A stretch of 64,000 bases of DNA. Source: Kingdonia uniflora (lineage: Eukaryota > Streptophyta > Magnoliopsida > Ranunculales > Circaeasteraceae). Each line of letters opens with the position of its first letter. The first letter of the stretch is position 1. The stretch covers positions 372,001-436,000 of the forward strand of contig JACGCM010001174.1 of NCBI GenBank assembly GCA_014058105.1, read 5' to 3'. The notes beneath the pieces are model-generated. The model was not told the origin of the DNA, searched no databases, and saw nothing but the letters and a program-made list of their open reading frames with translations. The translations under genes and the position numbers were made by a program. Positions 11,100 to 20,954 of this stretch are shown here, one piece after another.

Positions 11100-12250
11100 T
11101 ACCTCGATTCCACTGGAGTAAGGGTTTTGCTGATGAAGTAAACTGGTTTCTCAATCTTCTCTTCAAGTCGAATGAGAACTGAGCTGATAGAAGTGTTTAT
11201 AACTGCCAAGTTCAATTCCTCATTATCTATCGAGGTACTCATAATGGGAGACATCCCTAAATAGGTTTTGAGTTCCTGAAAAGCTATCTTGCATTATGAT
11301 GTTTATTAGATCTCTTCGTTGGGCTGAACTTTTCCTCATTTGGTACAACCTCAGAGTAGTAGGAACAGCCAACGACAGCAATCTAAAGATTTAAAAACGA
11401 ATTGGTTAATAGCGGCGATCTTGCCTGTAAGTTTTTGTACATCCTTCATTGTTTTGGGAGATGACATTTTGAGGAGGGCTCAAATTTGATTTGGATCTGC
11501 CTCAATCCCCTTCTTACTGATGAGATAGCCAAAGAATCGGCCTAAATATACTCCAAATTAATATTTATCAGGATTGAGTCGCATCCTGTAAGAGCGTAGA
11601 ATGTTGAATATTATGGTGAGATCTGTGATGTGTTTGTTTAACTGTATGCTCTTGTACAAGAGATCATCGATGTAGACTACAACAATTTTCCTAAGATGTA
11701 TTTTGAACATAGTCGTCATTAACCGTTGATAAGTCGCGCCTGCATTACTTAGTCTGTAGGGCATGACTTTGTAGCAGTAAAGTCATTTTAAGTGATAAAA
11801 GTGGTCTTTTCTTGATCTTCTTCCAAGAGATGAATCTGATTGTATCCAGAAGTAGCATCTACCATAGATAGAAGTTCGTGACCTGCCGTGGAATCAAGAA
11901 TTTGATGGATGATGGGAAGAGGCAAACTGTCATTTAGAGTATGTTTGTTTAGATCGGTAAAATCTACACAAACTCGGACCTTTCCCTTCTTTTTTGGAAC
12001 ATCGACACTGTTGGATATCTAATATGGATACTTTGCTTCTCGAATGAACCCTACTTTGATCAATTTCTCGATCTCAAAGTCAACTTTATTTCGAAGACGA
12101 GGTGAGAGTTATTTTTATTTCTGTTTGATCGTTGTGGCATTGTTCTTGATGGCCAATCTATGACACACCTTGGATGGATCGACCCCAGGCATCTCTTCGA
12201 AAGTCTACACAAAGATGTCTCGATTCATTCGTAAGAATTAAATGAGAGCA
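11100..12250 (-). pseudogene. reverse transcriptase of the second gypsy element
   Basis: Minus-strand pieces include MPYRLSNAGATYQRLM followed by IVVVYIDDLLYKSIQLNK and RMRLNPDKY (11764-11558). Upstream are frame-broken VRVCVDFTDLNKH-like and SGYNQIHL-like stretches (11800-12060). The YIDD catalytic box is intact. Several stops and frame changes make it non-functional. Confidence 0.8.
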
Positions 12251-12401
12251 TCCTTATCATGCTAGACCAGCTTGGTACCGATGAAAGTACCCCTGCTAGG
12301 TCTATCAATGTCGATGTATTCTGTAGGTTCTTCTATTGAAGGTTGGTCATCAATGCGACCAACTTTCTATAATAACTATGCAGCATATCAGTCTGATGTA
12401 T

Positions 12402-12780
12402 CTAAAATAACAGAAATGGTGGTCTCACAAGCTCTGGAAGGCTTTTGATTGCCTTTGATTTCATAGATGTCATCATTGTGTTTAAAGTAAAGTGTTTAAT
12501 GATAAGTGGAAGCGATCGCTTCCATGTTGTGAATCCAACAGTGGCCCATAATCTCGAGATAATGAGATTTGGCGTTGAAGATGTAAAATACGACATCGAT
12601 TGTGGCTGATCCAGCGGTGATAGGTAAGATGATCTTGCCTACCCGTTCTTCTTTGGAACCGTTAAATCCACTGATATCGGTGTTGCTCGGAATGACTTGA
12701 TCGGCCAATCACATCTGATCGATTGTACTTTGAAAGATAATCTTAATACTGCTTCCAATATCGATCATCATTGTATGCAT
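12402..12780 (-). pseudogene. aspartic protease of the second gypsy element
   Basis: The segment 12708-12496 reads ISGFNGSKEERVGKIILPIT and SHYLEIMGHCWIHNMEAIAS, almost the same as the protease at 2145-2531. The region around the catalytic Asp (about 12770, IDIGSS-like) is in another frame. It sits between gag and RT. Confidence 0.72.
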
Positions 12781-12989
12781 GAAAAACTTTTTCATCTTGA
12801 GCATTATGACTAATGCATCATGATGTAGAAAATTTATATAAATAATGTCATAATTTTTGAATGAATTCCCAAGCTGACAATTGCTCGACTCAGGCAGAAG
12901 CTTGGCTTCTATATCGTGAGGTGTGATATTACAACATTCTGATAGTCTCCTACGCTTGAATCTGCAAGAGTTATTGATATGATGAATCT

Positions 12990-14165
12990 CGATAGATATT
13001 TCTCCTCAGCCTAATCTTTGACCTGGACGACGCCAATCTACTTCTTATAGCTGCCATCTTTGTAAGATTTCAGATCGGCAATGTATTCTAACATTTTATC
13101 ATCTTTGAAGATATATTCCAGCAACCTGTGTAAAACATAGTAGTTATTAGTAGCGTGATGATTTACCTTATGATGCATGCAGTACGGGCAACCTTCGATT
13201 GGTTACAATGGTTGAGTTAGACGGTATAGCTTATATTTTGATAGAATTGGAAAAATTGTAGAGATTTGGACATTCATATTGGGGAGGGCCAGCTTGGGTA
13301 ATGTGTTACCTTTCCGAAGTTTGCTAGTATTGGCCTTGGAACGCTTTTGATCACCCAATCCTCCTTCGGTTCATTATTTTGTTCTGTAGGTGGACCTTAA
13401 GTGGTTAGGACAGATTTAGTAGATTTATGCCTTTTGCACATCATCCTTTTCAGGTGGACATACTCATTGTCCTTGGTGATCATATCCTCCAAGGTTGTAG
13501 GTTTATTGAGGAAGAGGTGCTCTTTGGCGTTGCAGTCGAGCTGGTGTGCGTTAGTGAAAGCAGTAACAACTATTTTATGATCAAGATTATCTACTTTTCG
13601 CGCGAGCTCCAAAAACTTCTTTACAAATACCTCAAGCTTCACCCATTGTGATTGTTTAAGACTAATAAGAGAAAATAAATTCTCCTCCTTATCTTTGTTG
13701 TGAGCATACGTCTTGATGAATTGTTTATGTCGCTGATCAAAATTGAAGATGAAATCTTCAGGTAAAGAATGGATCCCCAGAACGGTTCCCCCTGTAGACT
13801 TGTTGCAAACAGACGGCAGAGAATGTGGTTAAGATTGGAGTACAATCCCAATGAATCACAATATTACTGAATGTGCTCCTTTGATCGGTGTTCTTGTATT
13901 TACGTATCTTTGGAGTATAAAAACCTTTAAGTATTTCCATATCGAATAACTCTTTGGCAATTAGACTTCCTTGTAACTTGGTAAGATCATCTTTATTACC
14001 TGAAGTTTGAGCTTCAATCAACTCCTTGATGCGCTAATCCATATGTTCTTGTGTGATGTACTGGCGTGTGGCCTGAGTAGCTTGGCAAGGTGGTTGAGGA
14101 TTATGAGTGTCGGTGCCCTCACTCAAGCGATCACGTGCTGGAGACCTATACTGATATCAGACTAA
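12990..14165 (-). pseudogene. gag remnant of the second gypsy element
   Basis: 13642-13397 gives VFVKKFLELARKVDNLDHKI and TTLEDMITKDNEYVHLKRMM, the capsid-core motif also seen at 3425-3111. 14021-13758 is an N-terminal piece (GNKDDLTKLQGSLIAKELFD). The His/Cys-rich C-terminal gag part lies near 13200-13050 in a broken frame. Confidence 0.65.
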
Positions 14166-14430
14166 ACTTTACCGCCTAAATGAATGGAAGGTTGAGGTTC
14201 ATGCTGAACATTTCTGAAAATAGCTTTGCTGGTGGCCCCTCGAGGTCCTTACCTTTCTTGTGTAGAAATTTGGGTGTACTCCAGAACTTGATCATGATCT
14301 CTGGCTTTATAAACTTGATCATGATCTTCTTCTTTATGAGCTTCGAGTGTTCTGACATTTACTATTCTTTTTGATCTTGTTGTTTATGATCTCGTTTCGT
14401 TTCCTTACCCAATTGTCAAATGGTACCATC

Positions 14431-15380
14431 AAAGTCAAGTTATACTAGTGAAACCTTCCTATTTTTATTCGAGGCGAAAAAATGACTGTGTCCAACCGAA
14501 GATATGATAATAGGCATTTTGTTTTCTTCACCCATTTTTGGCATTCGTTATTTCTAACCTCAGTTTTACACTTGCAACCCGTTGAGCCTTAAAATATGCC
14601 CTTTCATTTCTTTTCCAAAGCTCTTTTTTTTACCCAATTGTTCTGAGACTTTTCAGTAAAAAAAAAAGGGAAAGGAAAACAATGTGTGATTTTTGGGGGT
14701 AGATGTAGAGAAGAATACAATGAATCCCAAAATAAAGGGGATGTGAAGAGGTATGTTTATGTGTGTACTTCATAAGAAAGAGAACAACAAAAGAGGAATA
14801 TGGTTTTCAAAAAAATAGAGCAGTAGTGTAACTGGAGTCTCAGAATACTAACAAAAATACCTACTCCATCATATGCCTACCCGTGCCTACATTATAACCT
14901 ATATAAAGACCTATTTGATCTTGAGTTCGGCTTAGTCAATATTAGTGGAGATTGGAAATAGGGAATCTAACTTGGTATAAACTTGACACCATTCGTGACA
15001 AATGGGTTTCTTTTCCATGAGATCTTCCAGCTCACAGTGCTTCATTTTTCTGATGAAATATGATTTTTGTATACGTTATATTCATATTCATATTTCACAC
15101 AGAGTACTAGCAAGTCAATTCTCAGTGATTTTGAGTGACCACCATGAGAGGCCTAAGTTGAAACAACTTTCCCTATAATGTCTTATTTCTGGTTGTTAGA
15201 TATGTTGAATGTATGGTATTGCTTTACGTTGACTGAGCACATACACACTCTGAGTAAATACTTATTATAATTGGCTTTTCTATGGAATGATTTCTTATCT
15301 GATATTCATATAACCTGTGATTAGACTCTCGTATAGAGTAGACGGGAGTATTGTTTTCTTTTGTCGTTTACTTCCTTTTG
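14431..15380. other. intergenic stretch, no gene seen
   Basis: AT-rich sequence between the second gypsy element and the TTCGAATA repeat block. I see no supported coding region, LTR pair or terminal inverted repeat. Confidence 0.5.
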
Positions 15381-15399
15381 TTTCTAATTGAAAAATAAA

Positions 15400-15780
15400 A
15401 TAAAATTTGTTCGAATAAAAATATTATCTATTCGAATATTTTGCCTCAACGCAATTTTTATTCGAATAAAATTTTGTTTTATTCGAATATTTTTCCCAGT
15501 TTAAATTTTTTTTATTTAAGCTCAACTTTTATTCGAATTGAATTTTATTTTATTCGAATATTTGTCCCCATCTTTTTTTTAGAAGTTCACAACTTTTATT
15601 CGAATATAACTTTTTTTATTCGAATATTTTTCCTCAGTTTGTTTTTTTATAAGTGTATAACTTTTATTCGAATATATTTTTTTTTATTCGAATACATTTC
15701 GCAGAATCTTTTTTTTTTAACATTAATTTTTTTTCTTTTTTCACTCTCTCTCCTTTTTGTTCGAATATAACTTGCATTGC
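15400..15780 (+). repeat. TTCGAATA tandem modules (first block)
   Basis: TATTCGAATA-type palindromes occur about ten times, paired at short spacing and separated by TGCCTCA- or TCCCAG-like spacers (for example TATTCGAATATTTTGCCTCA). The paired period is roughly 70 bp and degenerate. A related block lies at 18400-18540 inside the copia-like 3' LTR, with the same GCCTCA spacer. This suggests the first block is either part of a degenerate 5' LTR or an enhancer-like repeat shared inside one element. Confidence 0.7.
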
Positions 15781-16329
15781 CTCTCTCTCTCTCGAATCCT
15801 ACCAAGTTTTGAATTCCATACTCGTACATCATTGTGCTTGATTACCTCATCTTAATAGTTGCGTTTAGAATTTTATGATTCGAAGCTTTGAGGTCCAATT
15901 AGTGGTTTTCTCTCGGCAGTTTTTGCCCTAATTTCATAATTGCACTCCTTCTTCAATGTGGTAAGCTTCATCTACTCTCTCCTTCAAGTTTGTTGATCAA
16001 TTTGTCAATTTGTGTTTTGGAATTGAGTTGGATTTGGAGTTGTTGTTTCGAATTGGAACTGTGATTTGGTTTTGGATTTGGGGTTTTGAATTGGAACATT
16101 AAATTCGATTTAGGTGTGTTATTTGCAATTGGAACTGTCAATTGGAGATTGGAGTGGTTGTGGTTTCTTGCAGAGTTTTGGGTTATTTGTGTGGTGATTG
16201 CGTGTTTGCGGTTGTGAAGAGTTGTTTGTGTGATTCATTGGGTTCCCCTGCTTAACCGTGTTGGTTAGGTTTAGGGAAGTGGTGGAAATTTTCTTGCAGG
16301 TTAAGTGAGTACTTTGGGCATTGGTTGCC

Positions 16330-17689
16330 ATGGCTCGGGAGAAACGTCATGAGACTACGTCTCCAGTTTCGGTTCCAAGCGGTCAGGCTAAACGGGGTTG
16401 GATGAGAAGAGGAACTAGGACGGGTCCTAGTAATGTTGCTCATCAAGCCACTGGATAAGGAGGATCTAGTAGTATTGGGGGGTCTCGTGATCATTCACGA
16501 GACAATGACGGAGGGAATCACGGTATGAATCTTAACCCCACCCATTGGTCTACCTCGCACTCTGGTTTTAAGTTTCGGAACTATCAAAAGGAAGTATCCC
16601 TTGATGGGGAGGTGTTCTGTGAGAAATACCCCACTATCGCGCAGGTTTTTAATGCTTTTGCTAAACTTGGTTGGACTGGGATTATTCATCCCCAGATGCC
16701 GTGTTATCCACGTTTAGTACGACTTTTCTATGCTTTTCTCCACGATGTGCAGGGCACAGGAGATGACAATCATTTCTGAGTTTCTATTGATGGGTTCGAG
16801 TATCATATTGGGTCGGATGACATCCGACACGCTTTTTGTTTGGGTGAGCTTGAATGTGAAGATGAGGAACTTTCGGAGTGGCCTTTGGTTCATAGTCAGT
16901 TTCCTTCCAAGAAGGACATGATGGAGGAACTTCGTGTTTCAGGGAAGATAAAAGGCTCATATCTCAGGCGTAAGAATCTGAGCGACGATCTATGCCTCTT
17001 TCATATGATTGCTCATAGGAACATTATTCCCCAACTGAGGAATAAGAATGTTCTGGTGGGTAATATGCTTTATTTGGTATATATTTACCATAAGGGGTAC
17101 ACTGTAGATTTGGTGGATGTTATTATGCAAGAGATGATTCTTACGTCTAACCCAGACTATAAGGCACGGGCTTTGCCATACAACAGGTTTATTTCACAGC
17201 TTCTGGTTGCGATGGGTTATGTTATCCGTGTGGATGAGGAGGCAAATGAGAGGAACGAAGTGATTAATTCTAGTTACTGGAAAAAATAGAAAACATATGG
17301 TGCCTTCTGAGTCGAAGACTGAGTCTGAGTCTGAGGAGGATGCAGAGAACTCGGAGACTGAGGCTGCACCTACTGCAGCTAGGCGAGCAGCTCAGCCTTT
17401 TACTTCCAGGACTGCTGCTTCTTCCATGCCTGATGTTTTTATAACTGCTTATACTGGAGTGGTCCCGCATGATTTTGCCTCTATGTACACCTATATGGAG
17501 TCTCGTTTTAGTAGGTTGGATACTTAGATGGAGACTCGTTTTGTTAGCATGGACACTCAGATACAGACTCAGTTTCAGCTCTTCAGGGAGGATATCGGTC
17601 GACTCCAGATTTATGTGGACGGATTCAGCAGTATAGTACGAGGCTCATCGAGTGGTCCTCCTGCTACAGATAAAGATGAGGGGTCTTAG
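16330..17689 (+). pseudogene. putative plant transposon protein (Transposase_32-like)
   Basis: From ATG 16330 one frame runs to 17289 with nonsense codons at 16456 and 16777. A single-base shift near the A-run at 17281 leads to the last part, with a further stop at 17525, ending at TAG 17687. The N-terminus is basic and Ser/Gly-rich. The middle has YPTIAQVFNAFAKLGWTGII, VRLFYAFLHDVQG and IDGFEYHIGSDDIRHAFCLG, a pattern I recognise from the 'putative plant transposon protein' family. The acidic Ser/Glu stretch (about 17300-17370) and a C-terminal METRF...MDTQIQTQF heptad-like region are also typical. The function of the family is unknown. The copy cannot be translated. Confidence 0.6.
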
Positions 17690-18204
17690 GTCGTGTGTGA
17701 CTTAGGGTTTATCTTTTGCACTTTAGAATGATAACTCTATATTTTGTCTTTTCAGTGATTATTTTTGCGTCTGCTTTATTTATTGCATATATATTCTATG
17801 TAGATGCTCTATCTGACTTTGTTATACATTAACAGTTTTTTTGCATGGATAATCTATCAAGCTTTTGTTATATGATTTTAATATTCCATGTTATTTACTC
17901 TTCCATAACTGTTATATATATATATATATTTCACTTTCCCTTCTCTGTTTAATTGTTTACCCTTTGTTCTTCTGTATCAAAAGGGGGAGAGACGGTTCTT
18001 TCGGTAAGTCAGGTAAGTACTTTGTGTCCTCTGAATTCCTTATTTTGAATATGAACAGTTACGTGATATATCTTGTTTAGTGTGCAGGAATTTCAGAGGA
18101 TATGCTTTTATGGATGTTCAGTGAGTGAGTCAGTCCATCGAGTTTGTATTTTTTGTTTATTACCTAGTTCTAGTATTGACACAAAATGAACCAAAGGGGG
18201 AGAT

Positions 18205-19030
18205 TGAAACATCCATTTTGGAGTTTGTTTCATTTAGTGTCTGGAGTAGGGGTCAACACTATCTCGTGGTTATCCGACGTTAGCGAATGCACGCGGATAG
18301 ACTACAGCTGGACTGGCACTGAACAGGTAAGTGGGTTTCTAACTCCTTGTTTATAAATATCAAGCCCAGGTAAAAAGTATGTCTTTTTTAAGAGAACATA
18401 ATTTCTATTCGAATAAAAAAAATTTATATTCGAATAGAACTGGGAACATTTCTATTCAAATAGATTTTATCTATATTCGAATAAAATGCCTCAGTCACAT
18501 TTCTATTCGAATAGATTTATTTATATTCAAACAGAGACCGTGATTTCTATTTTTTAATAAAAGACAACTTTCATTTTTTCAAACTTTACTTCTTCAAAAT
18601 CAATTTTTCTAAAGGCTTGGCTTTTAGAGTGAGGAGAGATTACTCTTGAGATATTCAAGAGATAATTAAAATACTTCTATCCTGAATAAATCATTATTAA
18701 TCAAGAAACCATAATTACGGATTGAAGAACTTAAGCGATTCAAGCTTTGAAGCCTTGGTGCATTATCCTAGGTGAGGTGTTGTGAGAACGAGGAATCGGT
18801 TGCTATGAGCTTGATTAGAAGAGAGTTAACCACGGAATGTGTTTATCGAGTCTGTAAGTAGTCAAACTCTTGTAATCCTTTTTCACAGTGGATTGTTTAG
18901 CTGGCGAGTGATTCGACAGCGACCTATAGATTTTTTTTCCTGAGAAAGGTTTCCCACAAGGTTAAAGATCTTTGCCCGTGTCTTTATGTTTCCAACTACT
19001 TGCCTGACAATAGTAATTGAATCAACTTGA
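18205..19030 (+). repeat. 3' LTR-like region of the copia-like element
   Basis: It starts TGAAACATCCATTTTGG directly after the polypurine tract. TTATAAATATC at 18351 is a TATA box. The TTCGAATA modules (18400-18540) lie downstream of it, hence in the R-U5 leader. AGTGAGGAGAGATTACTC at about 18628 is followed by short AATAAA-like signals. The end is not defined because the 5' LTR is not recognisable. Confidence 0.5.
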
Positions 19031-19147
19031 TTTAGGTTAAGTACAAACCATTATTTTAAAGGAATTAAGACCTTTCGATTTAGACCTAAAACAATCGAAA
19101 TTGGTTAGTCTCAAACGACTAAGAACTTTTACTAGGAACCAGCAATG

Positions 19148-20366
19148 CTACACTATTTCTACTAAGCATAATGCATGATACACATCCAACTCTTCATCAT
19201 CCATATACCGCTTCACATATAAATCCCATGACTCCCATTGAGTATTTCCTAAAGCCTGCAACTCAACATGTATCCTAGTATCCGACAGCTGGCTAAATAC
19301 CCCACGTGTAATACCCTTTAGCCTGTTATCATCTATCCACCATTGACATCTAGGAAATAAATTTACCGAATTTGCATCGGTAATCAGTGGGTGCATAACG
19401 CTGAAATACTCGTAAAACCAATATCGGAGAAGTAGCCAAATTCCAGTCAACTGTTTCTCATGACCAAGCACGAACACATCCATGACAATGTACAATGCAG
19501 CAAAAATAGATGACCCCAATCAAAATCATGCAAGTTATCTAAATTCACCAACGATTTCAAGTACCCCAGTCTAATTGAGCTATTTTGGTTGGAAAAAAAA
19601 CATTTAGACATATATAGTCAACAATAAGAATACACGAGTAAAATAAATAACAATATTCAGTTCCTTGTTCATCTTCTTTACGTACTCAATCAATGGACCA
19701 TTTTCGATTGCCATTGATTTAAATTTATGACTCGGCAGACCCGAAAGCAAATTCTCATAGATGTTGACTTCTTCATAAGCAACGTCGTAAACCAATGAAA
19801 CTGTACCAGGCATACCCGTCATAATCCCCGACATCATGTAAAAGTCAATCAGCGTAAATTCCACCTTTTCCTTGGGAAAATTGAAGGTGTACATCATCGG
19901 CCACCATATCTCTAAAATGGCTCTGACCACCTATCGAATTTCCCAATCTGTAAATCAAAAAAATTCCCGAGCGGGGTTGTCCTCAAAAAATTTCTTTGCT
20001 CATCTAATAAATATGTATTCCACATTGTCCAAATCTTTTTCCAACCCCGACGCATCTAACTAGAAATAATCTATACGAATTATATGTTTTAACGAACAAT
20101 GTTTAGATGAAATTTTTATGGTTTAAGCAGATGATAAAGTGCAAAATTAAATCGTAAAACGAACGGTAAATTACGAAATTATATACCTCGGGTTTACCTA
20201 GATCATCCCAGATGTGGGTTTGTCCTCGTCGGAGGGTCTCAATACTCCGTAACGTCTCTAAAGTCTCATTCCCCGTTGGCACCAGATGTTGCGGTCCATT
20301 TCGTTGTAAGCCACGTTCAGAAGTGTTAACTCGTCATCTCCTCGAACGTCGGCTTGTCTCGACCAT
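19148..20366 (-). pseudogene. plant mobile domain (MAIN-like) gene, decayed
   Basis: Minus strand. 19930-19604 encodes VRAILEIWWPMMYTFNFPKE then FTLIDFYMMSGIMTG, the entry of the plant mobile domain found in MAIL/PP7-long-form proteins and in plant transposons. 19519-19148 encodes the C-terminal half (YIVMDVFVLGHEKQLTGIWL, WWIDDNRLKGITRGVFSQL, TQWESWDLYVKRYMDDEELD). A stop precedes VRAILE. A one-base shift lies at DFDWG/GSSIF near 19520. The start may be ATG 20366 with an intron before 20050 and another at about 19600-19540, both bounded by plausible splice sites. It lies head to head with the formin, about 340 bases from its predicted transcription start. It could be a host paralogue or part of a mobile element; nothing suggests it works. 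Confidence 0.6.
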
Positions 20367-20670
20367 GGCGGGAAAATGGCTTAGATTGGGCGTTGTTTGG
20401 AAGGGCGGGAATGTTTAATATGTGAGGGAAATGAGGGAGAATAGAAAGAAATTGGGTCGTTTTTGACTCAGTTTGAAGGCGCGCGTCTGTCGTAATTGTG
20501 CGCGCTTTCACGCAGGCTCCTAAAAATTTCACTCCCATAGTTTCGTTTTGTGATATATTGGAGTTTAAGGAGCTGTTGGCGTGGGAATCTCCGCAAAATA
20601 GAAATCGCACACCCATTTCTATTTCTATTGGAGATGCTGTTAGATACAAACAAAAATCCAGAAACCTAAA

Positions 20671-20679
20671 TATAAATAG
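20671..20679 (+). promoter_or_regulatory. formin TATA box
   Basis: TATAAATAG lies about 285 bases upstream of the predicted start codon, so transcription should begin near 20705 and give a 5' UTR of about 250 bases. No other good TATA lies between it and the ATG. Confidence 0.6.
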
Positions 20680-20954
20680 AGAGAGGGATATGTTGATCCT
20701 TAAATAGATTAACGACGACACCTGAAACCCAAAAACAACGAAAAATAAATAAAAATCACCATTTTCGTTTCTTTCTCCCTATTGAAAGCGAAGTATAGCA
20801 GAAGCAAAACCAATTTCTCTGATTCCCAAATCAACACTCCCCAATTCATTAAAATTTGATCTTTTTAGGTTTTCGCCCTTTATTTTGAGCTTTGATGCGA
20901 CTTGGTGTTGCTCAATTGTTTTGTTTCAATTGTTGAATCTGTCGGATCTCCAAA

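Larger units (their letters stand above)
10699..14430 (-). mobile_element. second Ty3/gypsy element, internally deleted
   Basis: On the minus strand: gag pieces (14021-12990), protease (12780-12402), reverse transcriptase (12250-11100), then directly an LTR fragment (10970-10699). RNase H, integrase and the 3' accessory region are missing, so a deletion has joined RT to the 3' LTR. Protein similarity to the element at 1-5117 is strong throughout (same gag, PR and RT motifs), but the DNA has diverged. At the 5' end, TGGTACCATTTGAC (minus strand, near 14420) may be a mutated primer-binding site. No 5' LTR is recognisable beyond it. Confidence 0.82.
15400..19030 (+). mobile_element. plus-strand element with copia-like 3' end
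   Basis: Features in order: the TTCGAATA repeat block, a decayed ORF (16330-17689), a polypurine tract AAAGGGGGAGA at 17980, a second polypurine tract CAAAGGGGGAGATTG at about 18193, and a 3' LTR-like region from about 18205. The AAAGGGGGAGATTG tract is typical of Ty1/copia elements. Neither pol nor gag is visible. The ORF is therefore either an extra 3' ORF of an internally deleted copia element or the only gene of a non-autonomous one. The right end is uncertain. Confidence 0.55.

Noticed and set aside
15400..15780. TTCGAA palindromes as heat-shock elements
   Set aside because: Heat-shock elements need nGAAnnTTCn spacing of 5-bp units; TTCGAA without the two-base gap does not fit.
20326..20721. 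Minus-strand ORF of 131 codons over the formin promoter
   Set aside because: It crosses the TATA region and 5' leader and shows no domain. Only its far end overlaps the possible start of the plant-mobile-domain remnant.
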